From Blepharisma japonicum (Eukaryota > Ciliophora > Heterotrichea > Heterotrichida > Blepharismidae): a stretch of 64,000 nucleotides of DNA. The position numbers and the translations under genes were made by a program. Of this stretch, positions 1 through 9,129 are shown one piece after another (the first letter of the stretch is position 1; every line of letters begins with the position of its first letter). The stretch lies in NCBI GenBank assembly GCA_949751835.1, contig CATKHK010000013.1:186001-250000 (forward strand). The letters run 5' to 3'. The notes beneath the pieces were generated by a model. It was given only the letters and a program-made list of their open reading frames with translations. It searched no databases and was not told where the DNA came from.

Positions 1-345
1 AATAAGTGTGTCATTGTAAAGCAAAATTTTATAAGTTTCTGGCAAGTCTGGCTTTTTGTAGGTTTCTATCAGTTTGCTATATAATATGCAAGATAAGCTA
101 GATGTGTCAGTGTCTAGTTGAGAGCATAGAGTTAATAAATCTTGGGGTAATGGAGGTGGATCGATTCTTGGAAGCAAAATTCAACAGAGGAGGTAAACTA
201 CTGATTTAGAGAATTGAGCTTCAAACTCTTCAGGGAGGGAGTCATAGTCTTGAAAGACACATTCTATTACTTTTTCTAGAAAATCGAGTTTATTACCTTT
301 GTCTGAGCCTAGAACTTTTGATAATTTTTGATATGCTTTTTCCAT
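1..345 (-). CDS. Partial hypothetical protein, C-terminus beyond the window edge
   Basis: The minus strand is open from an ATG at 343-345 to the window edge, giving 115 residues without a TAA or TAG. A TGA at 181-183 is read as Trp, as elsewhere in this window. The visible part starts MEKAYQKLSKVLGSDKG and is followed by a proline patch (residues about 59-66) and a Ser/Leu-rich stretch. I recognise no domain. The first in-frame stop upstream is a TAA at 370-372, so ATG 345 is the only sensible start in an intact reading. The same frame looks protein-like further upstream but carries four TAA codons (see the next entry), so this could also be the tail of a larger, decayed gene. Confidence 0.5.
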
Positions 346-898
346 TTTATATGATAATAAAGTCAAAGCTTATGATCCTTTTTCCCTTTCAGTAACTTCA
401 GACACTTCTACCTTTTTCAAAGGCAAGAATACTTTAACTTTAGCCTTATTTAATCAAACTAAAAGAACTATCTGTCATTTATCAAAAAAAGCCAAAGCTC
501 TTATGTGGATTGAGGAGTTTTAGTATAATTATTCTAGATCTCACCTAATTTTTACATCAGGTTCAAGAAGGCATCATTTATCATGGGGATAAAACAATAT
601 TACTAATTTAGGAAGATTAGAGGATTTAGAGCAAATAAGTTTGCCTAATACCTGATTCAAGATAGCTGTATTAATGATGAGGATAGAAATAGCCAATAAA
701 TTTAGAAGATTGTTGGATAAAGTGTCTTGAGAATTCAATCAAATTTAACACAGAATGAGTGAAAGAAATAAATTATCTTGATAAATAAAAAATTACTAAT
801 AAAAATTATTCTTATTGATATGCAATATTTTACTATATAGGCTTTTAAATAAACATTTAAGATATAATTATTAACCAAAATATTTATTTAATATTTGT
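346..898. other. Gap with a possible gene remnant on the minus strand
   Basis: No intact gene is visible in these 553 bases. On the minus strand the frame of the downstream partial gene continues to about 757 and reads like protein, for example LVILFYPHDKWCLLEPDVKI near 550-610. It is interrupted by TAA at 370-372, 520-522, 529-531 and 745-747. No 15/16-nt GT-AG intron removes these stops. The stop density is close to what chance would give in AT-rich DNA, so a decayed 5' part of the edge gene is possible but not shown. Confidence 0.3.
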
Positions 899-1213
899 TT
901 ACTCGTTTTCTTCTTCTGAAAATGGCATGTACTCATTTCCATGCTCACTTGAAGTCGATTCAGACGAGACCTCATCTTCAAGCTCAGCAGCCTGACCATT
1001 TTCAAATCCATTCACAATTTCTTGCTTTGTATGAAGTAATAGCTCAAGTTTGCCTTTGATTTCATACAATGTGTTAATATTCCCAGTTCTATAAGTTAGT
1101 TTATTAAGCCCTTCATAATTTTCTTTTGTTGATGGATTAGGGCTCTCCAAAAATTGATTAAGCCACTCAATTGGGCTTTTTGATGGTAAAGTGCTGACTT
1201 TTTGTGTTTCCAT
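899..1213 (-). CDS. Small acidic hypothetical protein
   Basis: A 104-residue ORF starts at a true ATG (1211-1213) and ends in TAA (899-901). The N-terminal half is mixed, with a helical region around residues 45-65 (NINTLYEIKGKLELLLHTKQ). The last 30 residues are Ser/Glu-rich and strongly acidic, ending SEEENE. There is no signal peptide, membrane segment or recognisable domain. It is transcribed divergently from the HMG-CoA reductase gene, with 239 bases between the two starts. Function unknown; the composition and clean ends support it as a real gene. Confidence 0.55.
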   Translation of the reverse strand: METQKVSTLPSKSPIEWLNQFLESPNPSTKENYEGLNKLTYRTGNINTLYEIKGKLELLLHTKQEIVNGFENGQAAELEDEVSSESTSSEHGNEYMPFSEEENE

Positions 1214-1452
1214 TATATGTGCTTTGATATAGCTCTATTTATTAGTCTCATTTATATCTAATTTCACAAAAATTCATGAGAAAATAATGAATGAAAATAT
1301 TAGTTATTGGAAAATTCTAGAAGGAAATATCTGGAATTTTATATAGAATAATAAGCATTATTACTTCCTCTTAAACATTTTTAGAAATATTATTTTAAAA
1401 ATTTAATAATATAAATTGTGATAAATAATACAATACTGATTATTAGCACACT

Positions 1453-3711
1453 ATGTCTGAATCTCTCACACATATGTCTGGCTTCCATAAAAAGACCATC
1501 CAGGAGCGCCAAGAAATTATACGAGCTTTATTCCCACAGGTAAATGGATCTCTCTCTGACGGTGGCCTTGATTTAAAGACTGCAGACCTTATGATTGAAA
1601 ATTGTATAGGTCGCCTTTCTCTCCCTTTAGGACTAGGATTATACTTTCAAGTAAACAACAAAAATTATATTGTCCCTATGTGCACAGAAGAGCCTTCTAT
1701 AGTAGCTGCAGCTACGTCAGCTGCAAAATTAATCAAGCAGCACGGCGGGTTTAAATCAAATTCAACAGCTCCCATCATGACAGGCCAAATCCAGATTCTT
1801 GATATTGAGCCGACTGATGTTAAAGCAATCATTGAGTCACATAAGGAAAAACTTATAAAGAAAGCTAATCAAGAATATTGCCCAAGAATGGTTATTAGGG
1901 GTGGAGGAGTGATTGATATAGCATTTATTCAGCTTTCAGCTATAATGGGGATTGTTGAAATTTCTGTTAACGTCTGTGATGCGATGGGTGCAAACATTGT
2001 GAACTCATTATGTGAAAACTTAGCAAAAGACGTTGTAGCGCTAATCCCGAACTGTAGAATAGGTCTGAGAATTCTATCAAACTACTGCACACAAAGAAGA
2101 GTAATAACAGAGTTCAGAATCCCAATAGAAGACATGGCTTATAAAAGTTTACCAGGCTTAGACGTGTCAAAAAGAATGATAGAAGCTTTAGAGTTCGCAA
2201 GACTTAGCGTATATAGAGCTTGCACTCATAACAAAGGAATTTTAAATGGAATTGATGCAGTTGGCCTTGCTACAGGCCAAGATACTAGAGGAATAGAAGC
2301 AGCAGCCCATGCATGGTGTTGCAGAAATGGAAACTATCAGCCTCTGACCGAGTTTTGGACAGAAGGGAGCTTTTTTTATGGGAGGCTTGAAATCCCAATA
2401 GCAGTAGGCACACAAGGTGGAGCTTTAAAATCAAATTCTTTATATCAGACCACACAGTATATTCTTGGATTTCCTTCTGCCTTAGAACTAGCACAACTAA
2501 TGGCAAGTGTAGGGCTTGCTTGCAATTTTTCTAGTCTTAGAGCAATGGTGACTGAAGGAATACAGAGAGGACATATGGGCTTACATGCAAAAAATATTGC
2601 AATAGCTGCAGGAGTTCCTAGTGAGCTTGTAGATGAAGTAGTAGAATATATGAAACAGAGGAAGTCAATAACCCACCAAACAGCGCTTGAATATTTAGCA
2701 GCTCATCAGTTGCATACATTGGCTAAAAAACAAAAAGGACAACAAAACGCACTAAATACCTTTTACGTGGACCTCCCAGATGGAATCCCTCCTTTTAAGC
2801 TGAGTATTGCGTTTGATTGTCCTTCTTTGCATGGAATTCATATTGTTATTGATAATAAAGCTCAGCCATTTTCTACAGGGTTAGTCAAGGATATTCAGGA
2901 AAAGCTATTTGGGAGACACAAATATGAATGGATTATCAATTTTCTAGCAATGCTGGAATTTGTCAGATTTGAGCCAAAATTACCTCGAGCTAATTTAGAG
3001 CTTAGAAACAAAATGAAATTCCTATGTATTTGGCTTGATTTGCTTTCTATTAGTCTTCTTAACTGCTGGGATATTCATAAAGTAGGCCAAACTTTCTTAG
3101 CAATTACACAGAGAGATGATCATTCTTTAGGCCGCTTAGTAAAAGGAGCTGACTCATATATAGAATTCGCTGTTTACCTTGTCAGAGAGCTCTGGAATAT
3201 TTTTAACTACCACATTGATGGCTGGATCAGCCAAACTGTACAAAATTCCAATGTGCTAGCTGAAGAAATAAGAAGAGAAGCCAAAACTGTATTATTTTCA
3301 AATATTAGAGCTAAACAAGATGGCGACTTAAGCTTTGATGACTTTTTCGAATACAGAAAAAAACAAATGTGTGCGACCCTCATGTTTTTATGTGATTTAT
3401 TAGGAGAAACCAAAATTGATGTAGAGCTGATCAGAAAAATAACAGAAGTAGGAGATATATTGGAAACGATGAGCACGTCGATTAGAGACCTGAATAAGGT
3501 AAAAAAGAATGATATGACGAGGCCGAATTCGTATCTTTATTGACTAAAGTATTTCAAAGAGGAAGAAAAAACTGGAGAAGATAAGTACATTATGTATATT
3601 CAACAAAAAATCGACTCCAGGCAAGAGCATATGAGTAAATCACAACAGAAGATATTGAAAGTAGCTAGGAAATTTTTAAGTGCTTATTATAATCCAATTC
3701 CTAAGTTATAA
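1453..3711 (+). CDS. Class II HMG-CoA reductase with an extra C-terminal helical domain
   Basis: The 752-residue product reads through a TGA (Trp) at 3541-3543 and stops at TAA 3709-3711. Residues about 10-420 are a class II (bacterial-type) 3-hydroxy-3-methylglutaryl-CoA reductase, which makes or consumes mevalonate. The four catalytic residues of the family can be placed: Glu49 in ENCIG, Lys261 in NKGILNG, Asp277 in ATGQD and His378 in GHMGLHA. DAMGAN and GTQGG are also present. There is no membrane domain, unlike the usual eukaryotic class I enzyme. Residues about 430-752 are not part of the family. They are helical and contain DDHSLG (about 555), FFEYRKK (about 633) and RDLNKVKKND (about 678). 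The order and spacing resemble the metal-binding and Arg-sensor motifs of class I terpene synthases, but that reading is tentative. Likely acquired from bacteria (inference). Confidence 0.9.
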
Positions 3712-3720
3712 ATTGTCTTA

Positions 3721-4254
3721 GTAAAAGGAGCTGACTCATATATAGAATTCGCTGTTTACCTCGTCAGAGAGCTCTGGCTGGATCAGCCAACTGTACAAAA
3801 TTCCAATGTGCTAGCTGAAGAAATAAGAAGAGAAGCCAAAACTGTATTATTTTCAAATATTAGAGCTAAACAAGATGGCGACTTAAGCTTTGATGACTTT
3901 TTCGAATATAGAAAAAAACAAATATGCGCGACCCTCATGTTTTTATGTGATTTATTAGGAGAAACCAAAATTAATGTAGAGCTGATCAGAAAAATAACAG
4001 AAGTAGGAGATATATTGGAAACGATGAGCACGTCGATTAGAGACCTGAATAAGGTAAAAAGAATGATATGACGAGGCCGAATTCGTATCTTTATTGACTA
4101 AAGTATTTCAAAGAGGAAGAAAAAACTGGAGAAGATAAGTACATTATGTATATTCAACAAAAAATCGACTTCAGAAATAACAGAAGATATTGAAAGCAGC
4201 TAGGAAATTTTAAGTACTTATTATAACCCAATTTCTAAGTTATAAATTGTCTTA
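3721..4254 (+). pseudogene. Decayed tandem duplicate of the HMG-CoA reductase C-terminal domain
   Basis: This segment repeats 3139-3720, the last part of the preceding gene plus its 3' flank, directly after the original. Both start with GTAAAAGGAGCTGACTC, and CTTA at the junction is shared microhomology. The copy has lost about 27 bases near 3779, single bases near 3790 and in the A-run at 4057-4061, and a block near 4173. It therefore has no intact frame beyond 87 codons (3808-4071), and no start of its own. Nucleotide identity outside the deletions is very high, so the duplication looks recent. Confidence 0.85.
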
Positions 4255-4324
4255 TCTCGCATGCTTAATTTCATGAAAATTTTAATGATATTTCCTCAAA
4301 TTTCTCATACAAGATTCTTTCAAT

Positions 4325-4969
4325 ATGCTTCTAAAATTTATCAAAGATATTTTAAGACCTTTATTCAGTATAATTAACCAGTTAAGCGTTAAAAAAAGCT
4401 ATATTATATATTTATTTTCAAATGAGCATTATTCTGATAAACTAAATATGGACTATAAAGAAACCATAAATAACAAGAATGATATATTCACTCAAGTAAG
4501 TGAAATAGATTTGGATTTTTTACCAGACGTATCCATAACCCCCGAAACAGACAAAAATGATTTTTCAGTATCCTCAATAATACTATTTGACGCAAAAGAT
4601 AGTGAAAATGATGACACAATTACTATAATAAAACTGCAGCAAGAAGTTGCTGATTTAAAATATGAGCTTGAGGAGCAAGAAAAAATGTTCCAACTGCAGA
4701 ACGTCCAAATTAACTTTTTAAAAAATGAAGTTAAAAAAAATGAAATGGAGGAAGCTGTACGGAAGAAAATTTTAGAGGATAATGAAACTGTACAAATAAT
4801 AGTGAAATTGATTACAATGATACCAAAGCTGAATTCTGAAGGGGAAGAAATTATTTCAAAGATATTGAAAACTGTCAATATTTCTGACGTTGATTTAATT
4901 AAAATATTAAAATTCAGAAAGCCAAAGCATAACAGATCGAGAACCAGCTTATTTTGTAGATTCGCTTAA
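4325..4969 (+). CDS. Hypothetical coiled-coil protein
   Basis: A 214-residue ORF runs from ATG 4325 to TAA 4967-4969. The N-terminal 30 residues are hydrophobic and basic (MLLKFIKDILRPLFSIINQL). An acidic linker follows (about 45-100), then a strongly predicted coiled coil from about residue 100 to 155 (LQQEVADLKYELEEQEKMF and onward). The end is basic (KFRKPKHNRSRTS). No known family is recognised. ATG 4450 (MDYKETI) is an alternative start, since the first 40 residues are less protein-like. It lies just beyond the decayed HMG-CoA reductase duplicate and has no obvious link to it. Confidence 0.5.
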   Translation: MLLKFIKDILRPLFSIINQLSVKKSYIIYLFSNEHYSDKLNMDYKETINNKNDIFTQVSEIDLDFLPDVSITPETDKNDFSVSSIILFDAKDSENDDTITIIKLQQEVADLKYELEEQEKMFQLQNVQINFLKNEVKKNEMEEAVRKKILEDNETVQIIVKLITMIPKLNSEGEEIISKILKTVNISDVDLIKILKFRKPKHNRSRTSLFCRFA

Positions 4970-5197
4970 TGAGTTTTTTAATTCTAAATTATCATATATT
5001 TATAATTAAAAATCTATTCAAGTATAGTAACTCTATTATCTTAATATATTAGAGAAATTTTCAATAATAATTTCTTATTTTTCATAAGAAACCCTTCAGG
5101 GATATTCTTAAATTATTAAAGATTATTTCTTCCACTAATAGCTTATACATATATAATTTACTAAATATCAAGCAAAGTATTCTCAAAATGTGATTAT

Positions 5198-5560
5198 TTA
5201 ATGAGTAATAGCTGGCCTGTTAGGATAAAGCATTACTCTGACCAATTTTCCAATAGCTTGTGGTGGAAGATTATGGGCAAACTTTGCTCTGACCACACCA
5301 TTAGTTCCGTGAGCAGCAATTACTTTTCCTTGGATGCTTCTATACTTGGTGAGCTTGTTCTTCTTGGTTTGTGCTTTATGTGCTCTGTAAACGTAAGCAG
5401 CTCTCTTTCCAATATACCATTTGGCGTCTTCTTTTGTCTTTACACCTTCAATTCTGAGGAGAGCTTGGTTTTCATTTTGGAGAGTAATTCCTCTTCTGAA
5501 TCCAAGAAATACAGCTCTGCTATAAAGACGATCAAGCTTCTTTACCATATTTATAGCCAT
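5198..5560 (-). CDS. RPL35A: Large ribosomal subunit protein eL33 (L35a)
   Basis: The 120-residue product matches the whole length of eL33/L35a, a eukaryotic and archaeal protein of the 60S subunit. Family signatures are easy to see: RLYSRAVFLGFRRG, QNENQALLRIEGVKTKEDAKWYIGKR (in two parts), GKVIAAHGTNGVVRAKF and the C-terminal RVMLYPNRP. ATG 5558-5560 gives MAINMVKKLDRLY; the second Met (MVKK) would also fit the family start. The stop is TAA. There are no introns and no TGA codons. It is divergent to the IQ-motif gene, with 164 bases between starts that should hold both promoters. Confidence 0.97.
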   Translation of the reverse strand: MAINMVKKLDRLYSRAVFLGFRRGITLQNENQALLRIEGVKTKEDAKWYIGKRAAYVYRAHKAQTKKNKLTKYRSIQGKVIAAHGTNGVVRAKFAHNLPPQAIGKLVRVMLYPNRPAITH

Positions 5561-5724
5561 ACACGAAACTAAATGTGATCTAACGATATAATCAGCCTAA
5601 AAAGCAAAAATCGGCAGTTTATCTCAGCTAAAAATAGCCTGGGATCTAAAAAGTTGCTAATTAAAATAATTTTTAAAATTAAACTTAAAATCAAACAAGG
5701 TGGAATAATTTGAAATAAGAATTA

Positions 5725-7560
5725 ATGAATAAATATTCAGACATAGAATCTCGTTTATGCAGAAGCACAACTCCAGACTGTGGCAAAGAATCATCCAGAC
5801 CTCATACTACTGCATCATTCTCTTCAAGACTATTTAACACTGAGCTTCGAAAACAGTTATCATGACGCTACATCCATTCAACTCCTATTGACAAGAAAAA
5901 CACTAAATCTTCTTCACCGAGCAATAGCACTTATAAAATCAATTTGGCAGCCTTAGAAAAGTTAGCTCCAGGAGAAATCAGCTCTTTAACAGACAGAGAA
6001 AATTTTAGAGCAGGGAGTAGTTATCAAGATTTCAGTGCATCTACACAGAGATTACCTGAAAAACAGTCAATATTTAAAGGGATTCAGAGAAAAACAAATA
6101 ATGATTATATAAGAATCATTGACAGGCTTGATAAAATTGTGTCAAATCAAGGGTTTTCTGGCAGAAGAATTTGTTTAACAGATGAAAAATCTATTGAAGG
6201 AATTTTGGACACTGGGGAAGCCCAGCATTTTTACGTCCCTGTTAGAGGAGAAAGATGCCCATTAAGGGTAAAAATATCTCAAAGAGGAAAAATTGCAGCT
6301 TATGTGTCAAGAACCACGCCTGAGCCATGTGCAGAGCTTTGTGAAAAAGAATTCAGGACAGAAGAATTCCAATTTGCAGAGCAAGGGATGAAATTTAATT
6401 GTGAAAATGTTTATATGTCTCTTTTTGCAGTCGTCAATACTAAGTATATAATTAGAGTAGCATTTGGACAGCAAAAAGAGTCCCCAATAAAAAGAAGGTC
6501 TATGAGTATAAAAAACATTGCAAAATCTCGGAGTGTTTTATCATTAGAGCAGATTAAAAATGATGTCGAATTAAGGCATGATTTTTTAAATAAAGTTAAC
6601 ACTTTACTAGAAAAAAGAAAACGAGAAATGTATGAAACTGGGCACAATAAAAATTTCGTAAAACTCAACCTAAAAGTCATAGATAATGAGGTTAGAGCAG
6701 ACACCTTAAGGTCCAGTACTGAAAAACGAGATAGGAGGCATGAAGAAGCAACTGAAAGAAAACATAATTATGAAGCCTATAAAAAACAAAGAACAATTGA
6801 CTCTATTAATAGACATATGACAAGAAAAGAAAAAGAAGAGCTGGAAAGGCAAATTTTAGAAAAGAAGTCCAGCATATTGAAATGCCATAAATTTTGGTTC
6901 AGCTTGATTGATCTATGCATAAGCATACAAACAATTACTGATCTCATTGCAAAAAGACGAGAGATGAAAGTGAAAAAATTAATGAGGAATTTTTCTGCAT
7001 GAAAAATACAGAGGGCATATAGAAATTGAGTAGAAAGAAGGTTCAAAGGTATGCAAACCCAAAAGCTGAGAGCTAGAAATATCCTGCTTCTCACTGGTTT
7101 TGTAGGGAAATTATTTATAAAACCAAAAGCTGACAGTCAGCTGATTTTGTGCATGAAAGCGAGTAAAACAAATTATATGGTAAGAGACAGCTTTGGGGAT
7201 TTTTTCAAAAAAATTGTATTAATACAGACAACTTGGAGAAATTACCAAGAAACTAAAAAAAATAGATATGGAGAGCTTGTGAAGCTATGGAATTCAGTTG
7301 TTGGGAAAATTATTAAGGATATTCAAAAGAAATCGAAGAGAAAAAGGAAAGTGACAAATGACACTGACAAATATTTTTCAATTAGTAAAGAAGTCCAATC
7401 TTTTGTAATAACTGAATATTTGACTGATAAGTATAATCAAGCTTGCGAAAGTTTAAAGAACACCACAGGAAGAATCATTGTAAACTTCATCCCATCTCTT
7501 AAAGAAATGAGGTGGCTTATAGACAGGGCTGCAAATATACAGCTAAGCTTGACATCTTAA
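5725..7560 (+). CDS. IQ-motif protein, probably ciliary or cytoskeletal
   Basis: The 611-residue reading starts at ATG 5725 and ends at TAA 7558-7560. It includes TGA=Trp codons at three places, two of them inside an IQ-like calmodulin-binding motif (residues about 426-440: WKIQRAYRNWVERRFKG). A second IQ-like motif is VLIQTTWRNYQETKK near residue 500. A folded region lies at about 170-240 (RCPLRVKISQRGKIAAYVSR, TPEPC). This resembles a domain common in uncharacterised ciliate and flagellate proteins, but I cannot name it. A charged, probably helical region (about 285-400) joins it to the IQ part. An axoneme or cortex role under calmodulin is inference. The gene is followed after 24 bases by CWC2. 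Confidence 0.75.
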
Positions 7561-7584
7561 TTAAAATTTTACTATAAAATAAAT

Positions 7585-8991
7585 ATGACCGAAATCAGAG
7601 TCAAAGAAGGTGATGGCAAAATTTTACTCACAATGCCAACAGATAGAAACACCACAGTAAACGACATAGTTGTAGCGATCCACGAACAAAAACAAATTCC
7701 CCTTGACAAAATCTCATTGTTACTTCCTAATGATTTACCATTAGAGCTCAATAAAAAGCTTCATCACTATAATAACCCTACAGATATATTTCTTGCTACA
7801 GAAGTTTGGCTTTCTTATTACTCAGAAGAGCATCAGAAAACTTACTATTATGACCCTTATGAAAAAGAAACCAAATGAGAACTTCCAATCTGGGCCAAAG
7901 CTGCCCCAGGCCCAGAAGGAGAAAATGTAGAGCTTCTTGACCTTTTCCAGCCTAAAGACAAGCATGCTAAATATTCTCATTTAATTCGGCCTTCTGATTG
8001 GCTAGAGGGCAAAAACTATTTAAAAAGACCAGCAAGAAAACAAATAGAAAAGCCTTACAATAAAGATTATGCCTATAAACAAGGAGATGACGAATATAAT
8101 ATTTGGTACGACAAATATTTCAACGACAGAGGAGTCAAAGAAAGAGCGCCTGCATCTACCCGATGTGATCCTATTAAAGATATTGGCTACTGCAAAGCTG
8201 ATATATACGAGCCAGAAACTGCTTATTTGTGTTTGCACTTTATTAGAGGCTGTTGCAGTGAAGGTGCAAACTGTCGGTTTTTCCACCATATGCCTAGCTT
8301 AGAAGAATGCAAAAAAATCCAGCCAATTAAAGACATTTTTGGGAGAACTAGACATGCAAATCACAGAGATGACATGCAAGGAATCGGCTGTTTTCAAAAG
8401 GAATCAAGAACTCTCTACGTGTCTGATATCAGGCTACCACCTGGAGATGACCCAGTTCAGCAGGTAAATGAGATGTTATGAAGGCATTTTTCTATATGAG
8501 GAAGAGTTGAAGACGTGACGTTTATTCCTCAAAAATGCATTGCTTTTATAAAATATTATCATAGATGTTATGCAGAAATTGCTAAAGAAGCCATGACAAA
8601 TCAAGCTTTAGACTATGAGGAAATGCTAAGCATTAAATGGGCAAATGATGACCAAAATCCTGCAAGGGAAAGCCAGTATTCAGAGTTATGACATAAACAG
8701 CAGATTGAAAAGGAAAGGGAAGATAAGGGGAAAAAGAATAGTGAAAAGAAAAAGGGGAAAGAAAAGGTGGAAAAAGATAATAAGGTAGAATTTGATTTGC
8801 CGAAAAAACTACCACCGCCTGTAGATGTGACAGAGCTGGAAAGGCAGCTGAAGGAAGAAGATGAAGAAAAACAGAAAATTGATGAAAGGATGAAGAAGAT
8901 GAATAATATTTTGGATAGGATTAAGGTAGAGCAGCCTGAAACACTTGCTGAAATTATTTTTCCAGCTGGAATTGACCCTACTCTTCCATAA
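7585..8991 (+). CDS. CWC2: Pre-mRNA splicing factor CWC2/RBM22-like, with N-terminal WW domain
   Basis: The 468-residue product has, in order, a ubiquitin-like N-terminus (about 1-70), a WW domain (about 74-101, with two Trp and the final ELP), the torus region with a Cys motif (CDPIKDIGYCKAD), a CCCH zinc finger (CLHFIRGCCSEGANCRFFHH), the FGR...RDDMQGIGCF linker, and an RRM (TLYVSDIRLPP to SIKWANDDQNP). A charged helical tail follows. CWC2/RBM22 joins the spliceosome with the NineTeen complex and contacts U6 snRNA and the intron. TGA codons at conserved places read as Trp (KETKWELP, LWRHFSIWGR). The WW domain is not part of yeast Cwc2 or human RBM22. No introns. Stop TAA. Confidence 0.93.
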
Positions 8992-9129
8992 ATTAAGCAT
9001 GTTTTAATTTAATTATAAAGCTTTTGCCATCTAGATACTTAATTATCTATTTATTTAAATAGCACAGATTTATTTGAATAATTATGTAACGCAAGTTAAT
9101 AATTAACCTTTTAATATAAATTGGCAGAT

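Noticed and set aside
523-537. A plus-strand GTATAATTATTCTAG of exactly 15 nt that looks like an intron
   Set aside because: Removing it creates a TAA at the junction in the only long plus-strand frame, and that frame has further stops after it. Chance match.
1453-3711. Bacterial contamination suggested by the class II reductase
   Set aside because: The gene has the same AT-rich base use and TGA=Trp as its eukaryotic neighbours and lies in one contig with them, so it belongs to the ciliate genome.
5201-5572. Plus-strand 123-codon frame over the eL33 gene
   Set aside because: The minus strand encodes a full ribosomal protein over the same interval; the plus frame is its shadow.
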